From Rathayibacter sp. VKM Ac-2760 (GTDB taxonomy: Bacteria; Actinomycetota; Actinomycetes; Actinomycetales; Microbacteriaceae), in contig NZ_CP047173.1 of assembly GCF_009834185.1 (NCBI RefSeq), positions 682,001 through 746,000 on the forward strand: a stretch of 64,000 nucleotides of DNA, in the 5' to 3' direction. The notes below the pieces were generated by a model that saw only the letters and a list, made by a program, of their open reading frames with translations, had not been told where the DNA came from and did not search any database. This document shows, piece after piece, positions 11,260 to 19,099 of this stretch. Positions within the stretch are counted from its first letter, which is position 1, and every line of letters begins with the position of its first letter. The position numbers were made by a program, and so were the translations under genes.

Positions 11260-11432
11260 CCGGTCGTCGTCCGGCTGCGGGCCTTCCTCCCGGCTCTCCG
11301 CGCGGCGCGGAGCCGGCTCTTCGCGGCGGCGTAGTCGCGCGAGCTGCGGCTCGACAGGGCCAGCAGGACGAGGACGTCGAAGGTCACGCTGACCAGGTCG
11401 GTCTGCAGGCTGATCGGCTCACGGCCGTGCAC
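11256..11432 (-). CDS. possible small protein, start uncertain
   Basis: A 58-codon frame starting GTG whose TAG overlaps the DUF2207 stop as CTAG. The frame stays open upstream to 11534 but has no ATG, GTG or TTG there, so the true start may be a CTG or the gene may be damaged. Codon third positions are strongly GC-biased in this frame and the translation looks protein-like: a hydrophobic stretch (VTFDVLVLLAL), then a highly basic tail (RLRAARRAGRKARSRT). It could be a small membrane or nucleic-acid-binding protein, or a remnant. The interval would otherwise be an empty 310-bp gap before radA. Confidence 0.35.
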   Translation of the reverse strand: MHGREPISLQTDLVSVTFDVLVLLALSSRSSRDYAAAKSRLRAARRAGRKARSRTTTG

Positions 11433-11569
11433 GGAGGCGTCGAAGGCCGGGACCGTGCTGACGAGGCTCGACGAGAGCGCGAGGAAGCGGGCGATCCCGG
11501 AACCGCGGAGCAGCCGATGTCGCTTTCCACGATGTCAGCCTAGGGACGCGGTCGCGCCCCGGACGGCGC

Positions 11570-12925
11570 TCAGCCCGCGGGGATGCGCTCGGGGACGGGG
11601 ACGAGGGCGTGGGTGATCGCGCTCGACAGCGTGAACGCGCTCGAGTCGAGGTGGGAGGGGTGGCCGAGCCTGGTCGCCTCGTTGGCGCGCTGCTTGGCGC
11701 CGGACGCCGGCCGGATGTCGCCGGAGAGGCTGATCTCGCCGAACGCGGCGATGCCGGAGCGCAGCGGCGTGTAGGCGTGGGCCGAGGCGATGGCGACGGC
11801 GATCGCGAGGTCGGCGGCCGGCTCCATCAGCTTCACTCCGCCGACGGTCGAGACGTAGACGTCGCAGCGGCGGAGCGGGATGCCGGCCTGGCGCTCGAGC
11901 ACCGCGAGGATCATCGCGACGCGCGAGGCGTCGACGCCGTTGGTCACGCGGCGCGGGTGGTCGCCGTCGTTCGCGATGACGAGGGCCTGGATCTCGACGG
12001 GCAGGGCGCGGCGCCCCTCCATCGCGACGGTGACGCAGATGCCCGGGGTGGGGAAGCGGGTGCGGCTGAGGAAGAGACCGCTGGGGTCCGGGATCTCGGC
12101 GATGCCCTCGGCCGTCATCTCGAAGCAGCCGACCTCGTCGGTCGGGCCGAAGCGGTTCTTCAGCGAGCGGACGAAGCGCAGGGCCGTCTGGCGGTCGCCC
12201 TCGAAGTGGCAGACGACGTCGACGAGGTGCTCGAGCAGGCGCGGGCCGGCGATCGAGCCGTCCTTCGTGACGTGGCCGACGAGGACGAGGGGGAGGGCGC
12301 GCTCCTTGCAGACCCGGATGAGCGTCGCGGCGACCTCGCGCACCTGGCTCGGGCCGCCCGGCAGCCCGTCGACGGTGTCGCTCGCCACCGTCTGGACCGA
12401 GTCGACGATGAGCAGGTCGGGCTGCACCTCGTCGATCTGGCCGAGGACGGTCGCCAGATCGGTCTCGGCCGCGAGGTAGAGGCTGTCGTGCATGGCGCCG
12501 GTGCGCTCGGCGCGCAGCCGCACCTGAGCGGCCGACTCCTCTGCGCTGACGTAGAGGACGCGCTGACCCTCGGCAGCGGCCCGCGAGGCGACCTCGAGCA
12601 GCAGCGTCGACTTGCCGACGCCCGGCTCGCCGGACAGCAGGACGACCGCGCCGTTGACGATGCCGCCGCCGAGCACCCGGTCGAGCTCGCCCACGCCGGT
12701 GGGGCGGTGCGCGGCCGAGGTGGTCTCGATCTGGGTGATCGGCCTGGCCAGCCGCGCCGCCGTGGGTGCGACGGCGGCGACCGCGCGGACGAGGCCCGTG
12801 CGCTCGGTGCTCTCGATCACGGAGCCCCACTGCTGGCACTCGCCGCAGCGGCCGGCCCACTTCGCGGTCGTCCAGCCGCACTCGGAGCAGCGGTAGGCGG
12901 CGGTGCGCGTCTTCGAGGTGGCCAT
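11570..12925 (-). CDS. radA: DNA repair protein RadA
   Basis: 451-residue RecA-like branch-migration factor that helps process recombination intermediates. The N-terminus carries the C4 zinc finger (CSECGWTTAKWAGRCGEC), then Walker A GEPGVGKSTL near 95, the RadA-specific KNRFG motif near 255, and a C-terminal Lon-protease-like domain without the active-site serine. Length equals the family norm of about 455. The ATG at 12925 is preceded by GGAAGGA at proper distance; further residues upstream in the frame are not conserved-looking. It is convergent with the small gene before it. Confidence 0.95.
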   Translation of the reverse strand: MATSKTRTAAYRCSECGWTTAKWAGRCGECQQWGSVIESTERTGLVRAVAAVAPTAARLARPITQIETTSAAHRPTGVGELDRVLGGGIVNGAVVLLSGEPGVGKSTLLLEVASRAAAEGQRVLYVSAEESAAQVRLRAERTGAMHDSLYLAAETDLATVLGQIDEVQPDLLIVDSVQTVASDTVDGLPGGPSQVREVAATLIRVCKERALPLVLVGHVTKDGSIAGPRLLEHLVDVVCHFEGDRQTALRFVRSLKNRFGPTDEVGCFEMTAEGIAEIPDPSGLFLSRTRFPTPGICVTVAMEGRRALPVEIQALVIANDGDHPRRVTNGVDASRVAMILAVLERQAGIPLRRCDVYVSTVGGVKLMEPAADLAIAVAIASAHAYTPLRSGIAAFGEISLSGDIRPASGAKQRANEATRLGHPSHLDSSAFTLSSAITHALVPVPERIPAG

Positions 12926-13117
12926 GGGGTCCTTCCGGGCCGGGGTGCGGGGAGGCGGGGAGCGCGGGGGTGAGCTGAAGCGGTGGAGCATCGGCGACGC
13001 TACGGCCGGCCTCCGACATCGGGCGCTCTTTCGAACGTGTCTTCGACAGTAGCGGGGACCGCCGACACTCGCTCGCGGCGCGCCAGCGCTGTCGGTGGTC
13101 TGCGAGAGACTGTCCCC

Positions 13118-14014
13118 ATGTCGTCGACGGTGCACACCCTCAAGTCCGGCCGCGCGCTCGGAGTCACCTGGTCGGGCCCGGAGGACGCGGAGCACGTCGT
13201 CGTGCTCGCCCACCCAGCCCCCGGCGCCGCGGGGCTCGATCCCGACCCCGCCGCCACCGCCCGCCACGGCGTGCGCCTCCTCTCGGTCGACCGCCCCGGC
13301 TACGGAGAATCGGCGCTGCTCACCGATCTCGACCCGGCCGGAGCCGGAGCCGGCGCGAGCCCGGAGCAGGCCGCCGCCGACATCGCGGAGTACCTCGCCA
13401 CGGTGGGCATCGCCTCCGTCGCCGCGGCCGGCTGGTCGGCCGGCGGACGGGTCGCACTCGCGCTCTCGGCCAACTATCCGGGTCTGGTCGAGCGGGTCGC
13501 CGTGCTCGGCACCCCCGCCCCCGACGACGCGGTGCCGTGGGTCGGCGAGCAGAACCGGGCCATGCTCGACGAACTGCGCGAGCTGCCGCTCGGCGAGGCC
13601 GTCCGCTCCCTCACCGCCGCACTCGACGGCGCCTTCGGTCCGTCGCCCACCCCCGAGGCGCTGCTCGGGATGCTCGGCGCCGATGAGGCCGATGCCGCCG
13701 TGCTCGAGGCGCCCGGCGTCCGCGAGCGGCTGCTGGTCATGCTCGAGCGCGCCGCCGCCCAGGGCAACCTCGGCCAGGCCGCCGACATCCTCGGCTACAC
13801 GGTGCAGGACTGGGGCTTCGCGGTCGAGGCCGTCGATGCTCCCGCGCTCCTCCTCTACGGCGCCGAGGACGCGACCGTCGGCCGTCTGCACGGCGAGTGG
13901 TACGCCGCCCGCCTGGCGGACTCGCGCTTCGAGGTCGTGCCCGAGCGTGGCCACCTGCTCGCCGTCTCCGAGTGGGACCGGGTGCTCGCCTTCCTCCTCC
14001 CCGAGCCGGCCTGA
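13118..14014 (+). CDS. alpha/beta hydrolase
   Basis: 298-residue alpha/beta-hydrolase fold protein. The oxyanion segment VVVLAHPAPGAAG near residue 25 replaces the common HG motif, the nucleophile elbow GWSAGG near 108, the acid in LLYGAEDATV near 250 and the base in VPERGHLLAV near 278 give a full Ser-Asp-His triad. The substrate is not evident. The ATG at 13118 follows the sequence AGACTGTCCCC, again a poor ribosome binding site, so this too may be a leaderless or near-leaderless gene. It is transcribed divergently from radA. Confidence 0.8.
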   Translation: MSSTVHTLKSGRALGVTWSGPEDAEHVVVLAHPAPGAAGLDPDPAATARHGVRLLSVDRPGYGESALLTDLDPAGAGAGASPEQAAADIAEYLATVGIASVAAAGWSAGGRVALALSANYPGLVERVAVLGTPAPDDAVPWVGEQNRAMLDELRELPLGEAVRSLTAALDGAFGPSPTPEALLGMLGADEADAAVLEAPGVRERLLVMLERAAAQGNLGQAADILGYTVQDWGFAVEAVDAPALLLYGAEDATVGRLHGEWYAARLADSRFEVVPERGHLLAVSEWDRVLAFLLPEPA

Positions 14015-14055
14015 CCCCGAGCCGGCCTGACCCCGAGCCGGCCTGACCCCGAGCG
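14011..14055 (+). repeat. 16-bp tandem repeat after hydrolase stop
   Basis: The unit CTGACCCCGAGCCGGC occurs twice perfectly (14011-14026, 14027-14042) and once partly. The first copy holds the hydrolase TGA. The source is probably slippage in a codon pattern already present in the last codons (CCCGAGCCGGC). Confidence 0.7.
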
Positions 14056-14071
14056 CCGCTATCCGCGCCGA

Positions 14072-14101
14072 TTGGCGAGTTTCGCGGGCCTCGCGTACAC
14101 T
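14072..14101 (+). promoter_or_regulatory. tRNA-Ser promoter
   Basis: -35 TTGGCG (14072-14077), 18-nt spacer, -10 TACACT (14096-14101), 7 nt before the mature tRNA 5' end. One of the best sigma-70-type promoters in the window. Confidence 0.75.
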
Positions 14102-14108
14102 CGTCCCC

Positions 14109-14198
14109 GGTACCGTGTCCGAGCGGCCGAAGGAGCATGTCTCGAAAACATGTGTGGGCTTGCGTCCACCGTGGGTTCAAATCCCACCGGTACCGCCA
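14109..14198 (+). tRNA. tRNA-Ser (CGA)
   Basis: 90 nt including encoded CCA. The 7-bp acceptor GGUACCG/CGGUACC, the CAUGU/ACAUG anticodon stem with loop CUCGAAA (anticodon CGA, reading UCG), a long variable arm as in class II tRNAs and the T-loop GGUUCAAAUCC are all visible. Discriminator base is G, as expected for serine. Confidence 0.96.
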
Positions 14199-14200
14199 GT

Positions 14201-14239
14201 CAGAACCCCCGAGTCAGCGAGAGCCGACCGGGGGTTCTG
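14201..14239. terminator. terminator after tRNA-Ser
   Basis: An 11-bp perfect stem CAGAACCCCCG/CGGGGGTTCTG with a 17-nt loop starts 2 nt after the tRNA CCA, ending in TGTCGTC. Confidence 0.8.
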
Positions 14240-14739
14240 TCGTCCCCGCCGCAGCACGCCGATCCGCCGCCTCACCCGTCCCCTTCCGGGGGCATCTCGC
14301 GCTGTTCACCGACTCGACGGCTGGTGATGGTTGCGCTGCCATGTTACGTTCGAGGCAGCGGATGTTGACGTGGACATTCCGGGATCGGAGCGATGACGAT
14401 GGCGTCGGCGACCCCCGGAATCTCCGTCGGAGAAGGCCAGGATGACGGCCCCTCCCCGCCTCCGACGCCGCGTGCCCGCCACAGAGTCGACCGACACGGC
14501 GCGTCGTGCTCGTCACGGTGAACAGCACGACGACCGACTCGACCGTCGACGACGACCTCACCCGCTTCGCGTCCGCCGGCTCCACCGCCTCGGGCGTGCG
14601 CACGAGCCCTCCCAGGACCTCGCCGCCCTGCCCGCGGTGGCGCTCACCGCCAACGGATTCACGGATTCCGCTCCGGCGGAGTCGACCACGACCTGGGTCG
14701 TCCCCTCGACGACCCGGCCCTAGAGAAGGAGAAGTTTCA
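14240..14739. other. 500-bp gap, possible frameshifted short coding segment
   Basis: No intact gene is seen. From GTG 14506 or 14518 a frame with strongly GC-biased third positions runs to about 14604. The same quality of coding bias then continues one frame over (EPSQDLAALPAVALTANG and onward) to a TAG at 14721-14723. Read together this would be a peptide of about 70 residues rich in Ser/Thr/Ala, ending 16 bp before the GH43-like gene and its AAGGAG. It may be a leader gene broken by a frameshift, a sequencing error, or chance. The stretch 14240-14500 holds nothing I can support. Confidence 0.25.
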
Positions 14740-16170
14740 ATGACGAAACGAAGAGAACGACTGCGGATGGCGCTGATCGCGCTGCTCGCCGCGGTGCTGG
14801 CGATCGGCGCGGGCGTCGCGCCGGCCTCCGCCGCACCGCAGACGGTCACCAACGGCGCGCAGTTCCTCAGCACGCAGGGGCAGCCGATCCACGGCCACGG
14901 CGCTGGGCTGCTGAAGGTGGGGCAGTACTACTACTGGGTCGGTCAGAGCACCGACGCGGACAACCGGTTCATCTCGGTGCCGCTCTACCGGTCGACCGAC
15001 TTCACGAACTGGGAGTTCCGCGGCGACATCCTCACCAAGAACTCCTCGCCGGATCTGAACGTCTCCACGATCGAGCGGCCGAAGCTCGTCTACAACGAGG
15101 CCACGAAGAAGTTCGTGCTCTGGATGCACTGGGAGAACGGGCGGGACTACACGCAGGGCCGCGTCGCGGTCGCCACGTCGAGCACGATCGACGGCTCGTA
15201 CGCCTACCAGGGCAGCTTCCGGCCGCTCGGCTACGAGTCGCGCGACATGACGGTGTTCCAGGACACCGACGGACAGGCGTACCTGTTCTCCTCGACCGCC
15301 ATCCCGACCACGAACGCGTCGACGGCGATCTTCAAGCTCAACGCCTCGTACACGGACGTCGCCTCGTTCGAGGGCCTGCACTGGGAGAACCAGTCCCGCG
15401 AGGCGCCGACCATCTTCAAGCGCGACGGCGTGTACTTCGCGCTGTCCTCGGGCACGTCGGGCTGGAACCCGAACCAGAACAAGTACTCCACGGCCACCAG
15501 CATCACCGGCCCCTGGACGACGCCCACCAACTTCGGCGGCCCGAACGGCAACCGGTCGCAGCCGACCTACGTCGCCACGATCAGCGGCACGGCGGGAACG
15601 TCCTACCTCTACATGGGGGACCGCTGGGCGGGCGCCAACGGCGGCCCGGTCAACGACTCCACCTACGTCTGGCAGCCACTGCAGTTCCCGACCAGGACCT
15701 CGGTCGCGATGCCCGCGGTGGACGGCGTCGTGATCGACACGGCGGCCGGGACCGTCGCGGCGGCGCCGGCACTGCCGCGATCGACGATCAAGTCGGCGTT
15801 CAGCTCGCTCTGCGCGAACGTGGCCGACGACTCGACGGTCGCGGGGTCGAAGGTCGTGCAGTGGACCTGCGGCACCGGTTCGAACGCCGTGTTCGCGCGG
15901 GCGTCCAGCGGTGGGTACGTGCAGTTCCAGACCCAGCACAGCGGACTCTGCCTCGCGCAGTCGGGGTCCTCGAGCTCCGGTGGGCTGCTCGTGCAGGCGT
16001 CGTGCCTCTCCAGCTCGACGACGCAGTGGCAGGTGAACGGTCAGACGATCGTGAACCGCGCGAGCGGTGCCTGCCTCGACGTGCCCGACGAGAGCACGAC
16101 GCCGGGGAAGCAGCTCGCGACCTGGCCCTGCAACGGGCAGAGCAATCAGAAGTGGAGCCTCGTCGGCTAG
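14740..16170 (+). CDS. secreted GH43-like glycoside hydrolase with ricin-type lectin domain
   Basis: 476-residue exported enzyme. A Sec signal peptide (about 1-33, cut after ASA) precedes a five-bladed beta-propeller domain of the GH43 kind (about 35-335). Its start, GQPIHGHGAGLLKVGQYYYW near 48-67, resembles the exo-beta-1,3-galactanase branch (GH43 subfamily 24), and STDFTNWEF and ERPKLVYN are typical blade motifs. The C-terminus (about 350-476) is a CBM13/ricin B-type trefoil with QWQV and QKWSLV (QxW) repeats. This suggests binding and trimming of plant arabinogalactan. AGAAGGAGAAG lies 6 nt before the ATG. Substrate assignment is inference. Confidence 0.82.
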   Translation: MTKRRERLRMALIALLAAVLAIGAGVAPASAAPQTVTNGAQFLSTQGQPIHGHGAGLLKVGQYYYWVGQSTDADNRFISVPLYRSTDFTNWEFRGDILTKNSSPDLNVSTIERPKLVYNEATKKFVLWMHWENGRDYTQGRVAVATSSTIDGSYAYQGSFRPLGYESRDMTVFQDTDGQAYLFSSTAIPTTNASTAIFKLNASYTDVASFEGLHWENQSREAPTIFKRDGVYFALSSGTSGWNPNQNKYSTATSITGPWTTPTNFGGPNGNRSQPTYVATISGTAGTSYLYMGDRWAGANGGPVNDSTYVWQPLQFPTRTSVAMPAVDGVVIDTAAGTVAAAPALPRSTIKSAFSSLCANVADDSTVAGSKVVQWTCGTGSNAVFARASSGGYVQFQTQHSGLCLAQSGSSSSGGLLVQASCLSSSTTQWQVNGQTIVNRASGACLDVPDESTTPGKQLATWPCNGQSNQKWSLVG

Positions 16171-16185
16171 GGCTCGGGCGCGATC

Positions 16186-16207
16186 CTCGCGGGGGTGACC
16201 CCGCGAG
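16186..16207. terminator. terminator after the GH43-like gene
   Basis: Perfect 9-bp stem CTCGCGGGG/CCCCGCGAG with a GTGA loop, 16 nt after the stop codon. It may also serve the convergent FUSC gene. Confidence 0.65.
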
Positions 16208-16285
16208 CGAGCGGATCGCAGGGGTGGCCGTGTCCTGAGCGGGAGCGGACCACCCCGTCCTCGCCTGCTCCGGACTCCGGCGCGG

Positions 16286-17356
16286 TCAGTGCGGGAGGGA
16301 CGGGGCCGCGGGGCGGCTGGAGGCCAGTGCGTGGGCGCCGAGGGTCGCGGCGACGCCGACCGCGACGCCGATCGCGGTCTCGAGGGCGCGGTCGCGCAGC
16401 AGCACGAACTCGTCGGTGTGGTGCGCGAGCTCGACCATCAGGATCGCGAGCGGGGTGATCAGCGCCAGGGTCAGGCCGTAGTTGCGGCCCACGACGAGTT
16501 CGGCGAGCATCTGCAGCAGCACGACCACGACGATCGTCGCGAGCGGGGACAGCGGCAGGGCGAGCAGGGCGGCGGCGAGGACGACGCCGATCACGGTGCC
16601 GAGCATCCGGTGGCCCGCGCGGACGAGGCGGGCGGTGGCGTCGGCGCCCGAGACGGCGGCGACGGCCGAGACCATCGCCCAGTAGGGGTGCCCGAGGCCG
16701 GTCGCGGTGGGGATCGCGCCGGCGATCAGCACGACGGCGCCGAAGCGGAGCATGCCCGCGCGGGTCGCGGAGCGGGTGGCGGCGGCGCGGAAGGAGGGCC
16801 GCCACGGGGTGGCGGGCAGCAGGCGGGCGCGGGGAGCGGCGAGTCCGCTCACGCCGACGAGCAGCGAGAAGGCGGCGGACGCGGCGGCGAGGGCGAACGC
16901 CTCCGGGAGGCGCGACACCTCGACGGGCACCGAAGCGCAGGCGGTGACGGCGAACACCGGGAACAGCGGGCCCGGCGGGTGCCAGTGCAGGGCGTCGCTG
17001 AGGTAGGCGGCGCCGACGGTCGCGGCGGTGACGACGGGGATGATCAGCCAGTCGCGCTGCGGCGAGAGCGCGACAGCCGTGCCGATCGTCACCATCGCGA
17101 CGAGGTAGGCGGCGGCCGAGGCCTGCATCAGCAGGCGCGGGCGGTGGGTGTGCTGGCGGCCGTAGAGCACGGTGAAGGCGCCGAAGGTCGCGTAGAGCGC
17201 GAGGTCGGTCCGGCCGAAGACCCAGAGGACGAGCAGCGGCACGGCCATCGACACTCCCGCGCGCAGGGCGACGCGGTGCGCTCCGGCGTGCGGGCCGAAG
17301 GCGACGAGCTCGCGCGGGTGGGGCAGCGCGCTGCGGAGGGAGGGGCTGGCGGGCAT
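16286..17356 (-). CDS. FUSC family membrane protein
   Basis: 356-residue polytopic protein with about ten to twelve predicted spans arranged as two similar halves, the second starting near residue 200 (MLRFGAVVLIAGAIPTATGL). The half-repeat carrying GRNYGLTLALITPLAILMVE is characteristic of fusaric-acid-resistance-type (FUSC) transporters, which export aromatic acids or similar small molecules. It is divergent from the MarR gene with an inverted-repeat operator in between, so repression by that MarR protein and relief by an aromatic ligand is the natural reading. Confidence 0.8.
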   Translation of the reverse strand: MPASPSLRSALPHPRELVAFGPHAGAHRVALRAGVSMAVPLLVLWVFGRTDLALYATFGAFTVLYGRQHTHRPRLLMQASAAAYLVAMVTIGTAVALSPQRDWLIIPVVTAATVGAAYLSDALHWHPPGPLFPVFAVTACASVPVEVSRLPEAFALAAASAAFSLLVGVSGLAAPRARLLPATPWRPSFRAAATRSATRAGMLRFGAVVLIAGAIPTATGLGHPYWAMVSAVAAVSGADATARLVRAGHRMLGTVIGVVLAAALLALPLSPLATIVVVVLLQMLAELVVGRNYGLTLALITPLAILMVELAHHTDEFVLLRDRALETAIGVAVGVAATLGAHALASSRPAAPSLPH

Positions 17357-17407
17357 CGGAGTCCTCGGGTCGGGGGTGGATCCGAGCGGCAGCGGCCGGA
17401 GAGGTCG

Positions 17408-17441
17408 TTCACGGGTGAACCGGATATAGTTTACCCGTGAA
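17408..17441. promoter_or_regulatory. MarR operator overlapping -10 box and start codon
   Basis: Inverted repeat TTCACGGGTGAAC (17408-17420) and GTTTACCCGTGAA (17429-17441), 12 of 13 positions matching, around an 8-nt centre. The -10 box TATAGT (17425-17430) sits in the centre and the GTG start of the MarR gene (17437) lies in the right arm. Binding would block both divergent genes. Confidence 0.75.
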
Positions 17442-17982
17442 TCATCCCGTGTCGAGCCCCTCGCCCGAGACCGCCGCCGCTCCCGCAGTTCCCGACGCCG
17501 TCGACGAGATCCGCGCGGGCTGGCGGGCGCTGCGGCCCGAGCTGGACACCTCGGCGGTCGACATCGCCGGCCGGCTGATCCGCGCCTCCGCCCTGCTCGT
17601 GCGGGCGACGGAGGAGCGGCTCGCCGCGTTCGAGCTGACCCGCGGCGAGTTCGACGTGCTGACGACGCTCCGCCGCCGTGCCGTGCCGCAGTCGCCGACG
17701 ACTCTGCGGACGATCGGGCTCGCCTCCGCGCCGGCCATCACGAAGCGGCTGCACGCCCTCGAGGGTCGCGCGCTGCTCGTGCGGACCGCCAACCCGGCCG
17801 ACGGTCGCGGCGCCCTGATCGCCCTGACCGCGGCGGGGGTCGCGCTCGTCGACGCCGCGTTCCCGGAGGTGCTCGCCGTCGAGCGGGAGCTGCTCGCGGG
17901 AGTGCCGGACGCGCTCCGCGACGACGCGGCGCGGGGCCTCCGGGCGGTGCTCGCGAGCATGGAGACGGCACCGGAGCGGTGA
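17437..17982 (+). CDS. MarR family transcriptional regulator
   Basis: 181-residue winged-helix repressor. The HTH region spans about 60-125: ELTRGEFDVLTTLRRR, recognition-helix segment LASAPAITKRLHALE near 97 and the wing RTANPADGRGALIALT, in which DGR is the typical conserved turn. GTG 17437 is exactly 6 nt after TATAGT, so the mRNA is likely leaderless. The stop overlaps a GTG of the next FUSC-like frame as GTGA. It is predicted to repress itself and the divergent FUSC gene through the operator overlapping its start. Confidence 0.88.
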   Translation: MNHPVSSPSPETAAAPAVPDAVDEIRAGWRALRPELDTSAVDIAGRLIRASALLVRATEERLAAFELTRGEFDVLTTLRRRAVPQSPTTLRTIGLASAPAITKRLHALEGRALLVRTANPADGRGALIALTAAGVALVDAAFPEVLAVERELLAGVPDALRDDAARGLRAVLASMETAPER

Positions 17983-18002
17983 CCGGCGTCGGGAGCCGCG
18001 GC

Positions 18003-18008
18003 TACCGT
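18003..18008 (+). promoter_or_regulatory. -10 box TACCGT, leaderless start
   Basis: TACCGT ends 6 nt before the ATG at 18015, suggesting a promoter internal to the MarR-FUSC pair. Confidence 0.4.
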
Positions 18009-18014
18009 GGACGC

Positions 18015-19055
18015 ATGCGCCTGACGTCCAGCTTCACCGTGGACAGGCGGCCGCCCGTGCTGCAGCTGGTCAAGACCGCGGCGGCGACCGTCGTCACCTG
18101 GATCGTCGCCGCCCTGATCTTCCCGGGCACCCTGCCGGTCTTCGGCGCCATCGCCGCGCTGCTCGTGGTCGCGCCGAGTGTGAACCAGTCGTTCTCGAAG
18201 GCGCTCGAGCGCAGCGTCGGCGTGATCATCGGGGTCGTCGTCGGCTCGCTGATCGGGACGCTCTTCGGTGACGACAGCGGCATCGTCCTCGGCGCGATCG
18301 TCGCCGCGATCGCCGTGGGCTGGGCGGTGCGGCTGACGCCCGCCTCGGCCGTGCAGATCCCGATCAGCGCGATGCTCGTGCTCTCGGTCGGCGCGGTGAC
18401 GCCGAACTACGCCGTCGACCGCATCCTCGAGACGCTGATCGGCGCGGCCGTCGGGATCGTCGTCAACGCCCTGATCGTGCCGCCGGTGACGCTCGCGCCG
18501 GCCGAGCGGGCCGTCGGCGATCTCACGGCGCAGCTCGCCGCGGGCCTGGACGACCTGGGGGAGGTGCTGCAGACGCCGGTCGGGCGCGAGCGGCTGAGCG
18601 AGCTGCTGATCAACGCGCGGCTGCTGCAGACGATGCAGCTGAAGGCGGAGGAGGCGATCGCGACCGGCGAGGAGTCGCTGCGGCTGAACCCGCGGCGGTC
18701 CGCGCACCGCGACCGGCTCCTCGCGCTGGACTCCGTCACCCCGCGGCTCGCCCGCATCGTCACCCGGGTGCGCGGGATGACCCGCACCGTGCACGATCTC
18801 TACGACCAGGACCTGGTGGGGGAGCCGACGATCGCGGACATCGCCGTGCAGCTGCACCGGGCGGCGCACGACCTGCGGCTGCTCGTGCAGTCGTCGGTCG
18901 CGGTGCCGGAGCCGGAGCCGATCACCGACGAGCTGCCGGCGCTCACCGCCCCGCTCGTGATCGTGACCCCGCATCCGGAGCACTGGATCCTGATGGGGGC
19001 GCTCGCCGAGGACCTGCGGCGGATCCGCGCGGAGATCGTGGGCGAGGAGTCCTGA
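18015..19055 (+). CDS. FUSC / aromatic acid exporter-like membrane protein
   Basis: 346-residue protein. Residues about 15-160 form six closely spaced membrane spans (VVTWIVAALIFPGTLPVFGAI onward) like the FUSC_2/ArAE domain, followed by a cytoplasmic helical region (about 165-340) with Leu/Arg heptad-like spacing. It differs from the two-half FUSC protein encoded on the other side of the MarR gene. An upstream GTG at 17979 overlapping the MarR stop would add 12 residues; the ATG at 18015 is chosen for its -10 box. Probable efflux of aromatic compounds, by family only. Confidence 0.75.
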   Translation: MRLTSSFTVDRRPPVLQLVKTAAATVVTWIVAALIFPGTLPVFGAIAALLVVAPSVNQSFSKALERSVGVIIGVVVGSLIGTLFGDDSGIVLGAIVAAIAVGWAVRLTPASAVQIPISAMLVLSVGAVTPNYAVDRILETLIGAAVGIVVNALIVPPVTLAPAERAVGDLTAQLAAGLDDLGEVLQTPVGRERLSELLINARLLQTMQLKAEEAIATGEESLRLNPRRSAHRDRLLALDSVTPRLARIVTRVRGMTRTVHDLYDQDLVGEPTIADIAVQLHRAAHDLRLLVQSSVAVPEPEPITDELPALTAPLVIVTPHPEHWILMGALAEDLRRIRAEIVGEES

Positions 19056-19099
19056 GCCGCGGGGTGTCCTGAGCGGCGGGGTGTCGTGGGCGCTCGCCG

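Noticed and set aside
11570..13954. 794-codon extended RadA
   Set aside because: The extra N-terminus runs antisense to the hydrolase gene; the zinc finger start at 12925 has a good ribosome binding site.
14115..14327. Short plus-strand frames through tRNA-Ser
   Set aside because: They translate the tRNA itself (peptide patterns such as CVGLRPPWVQIPP), a known artefact.
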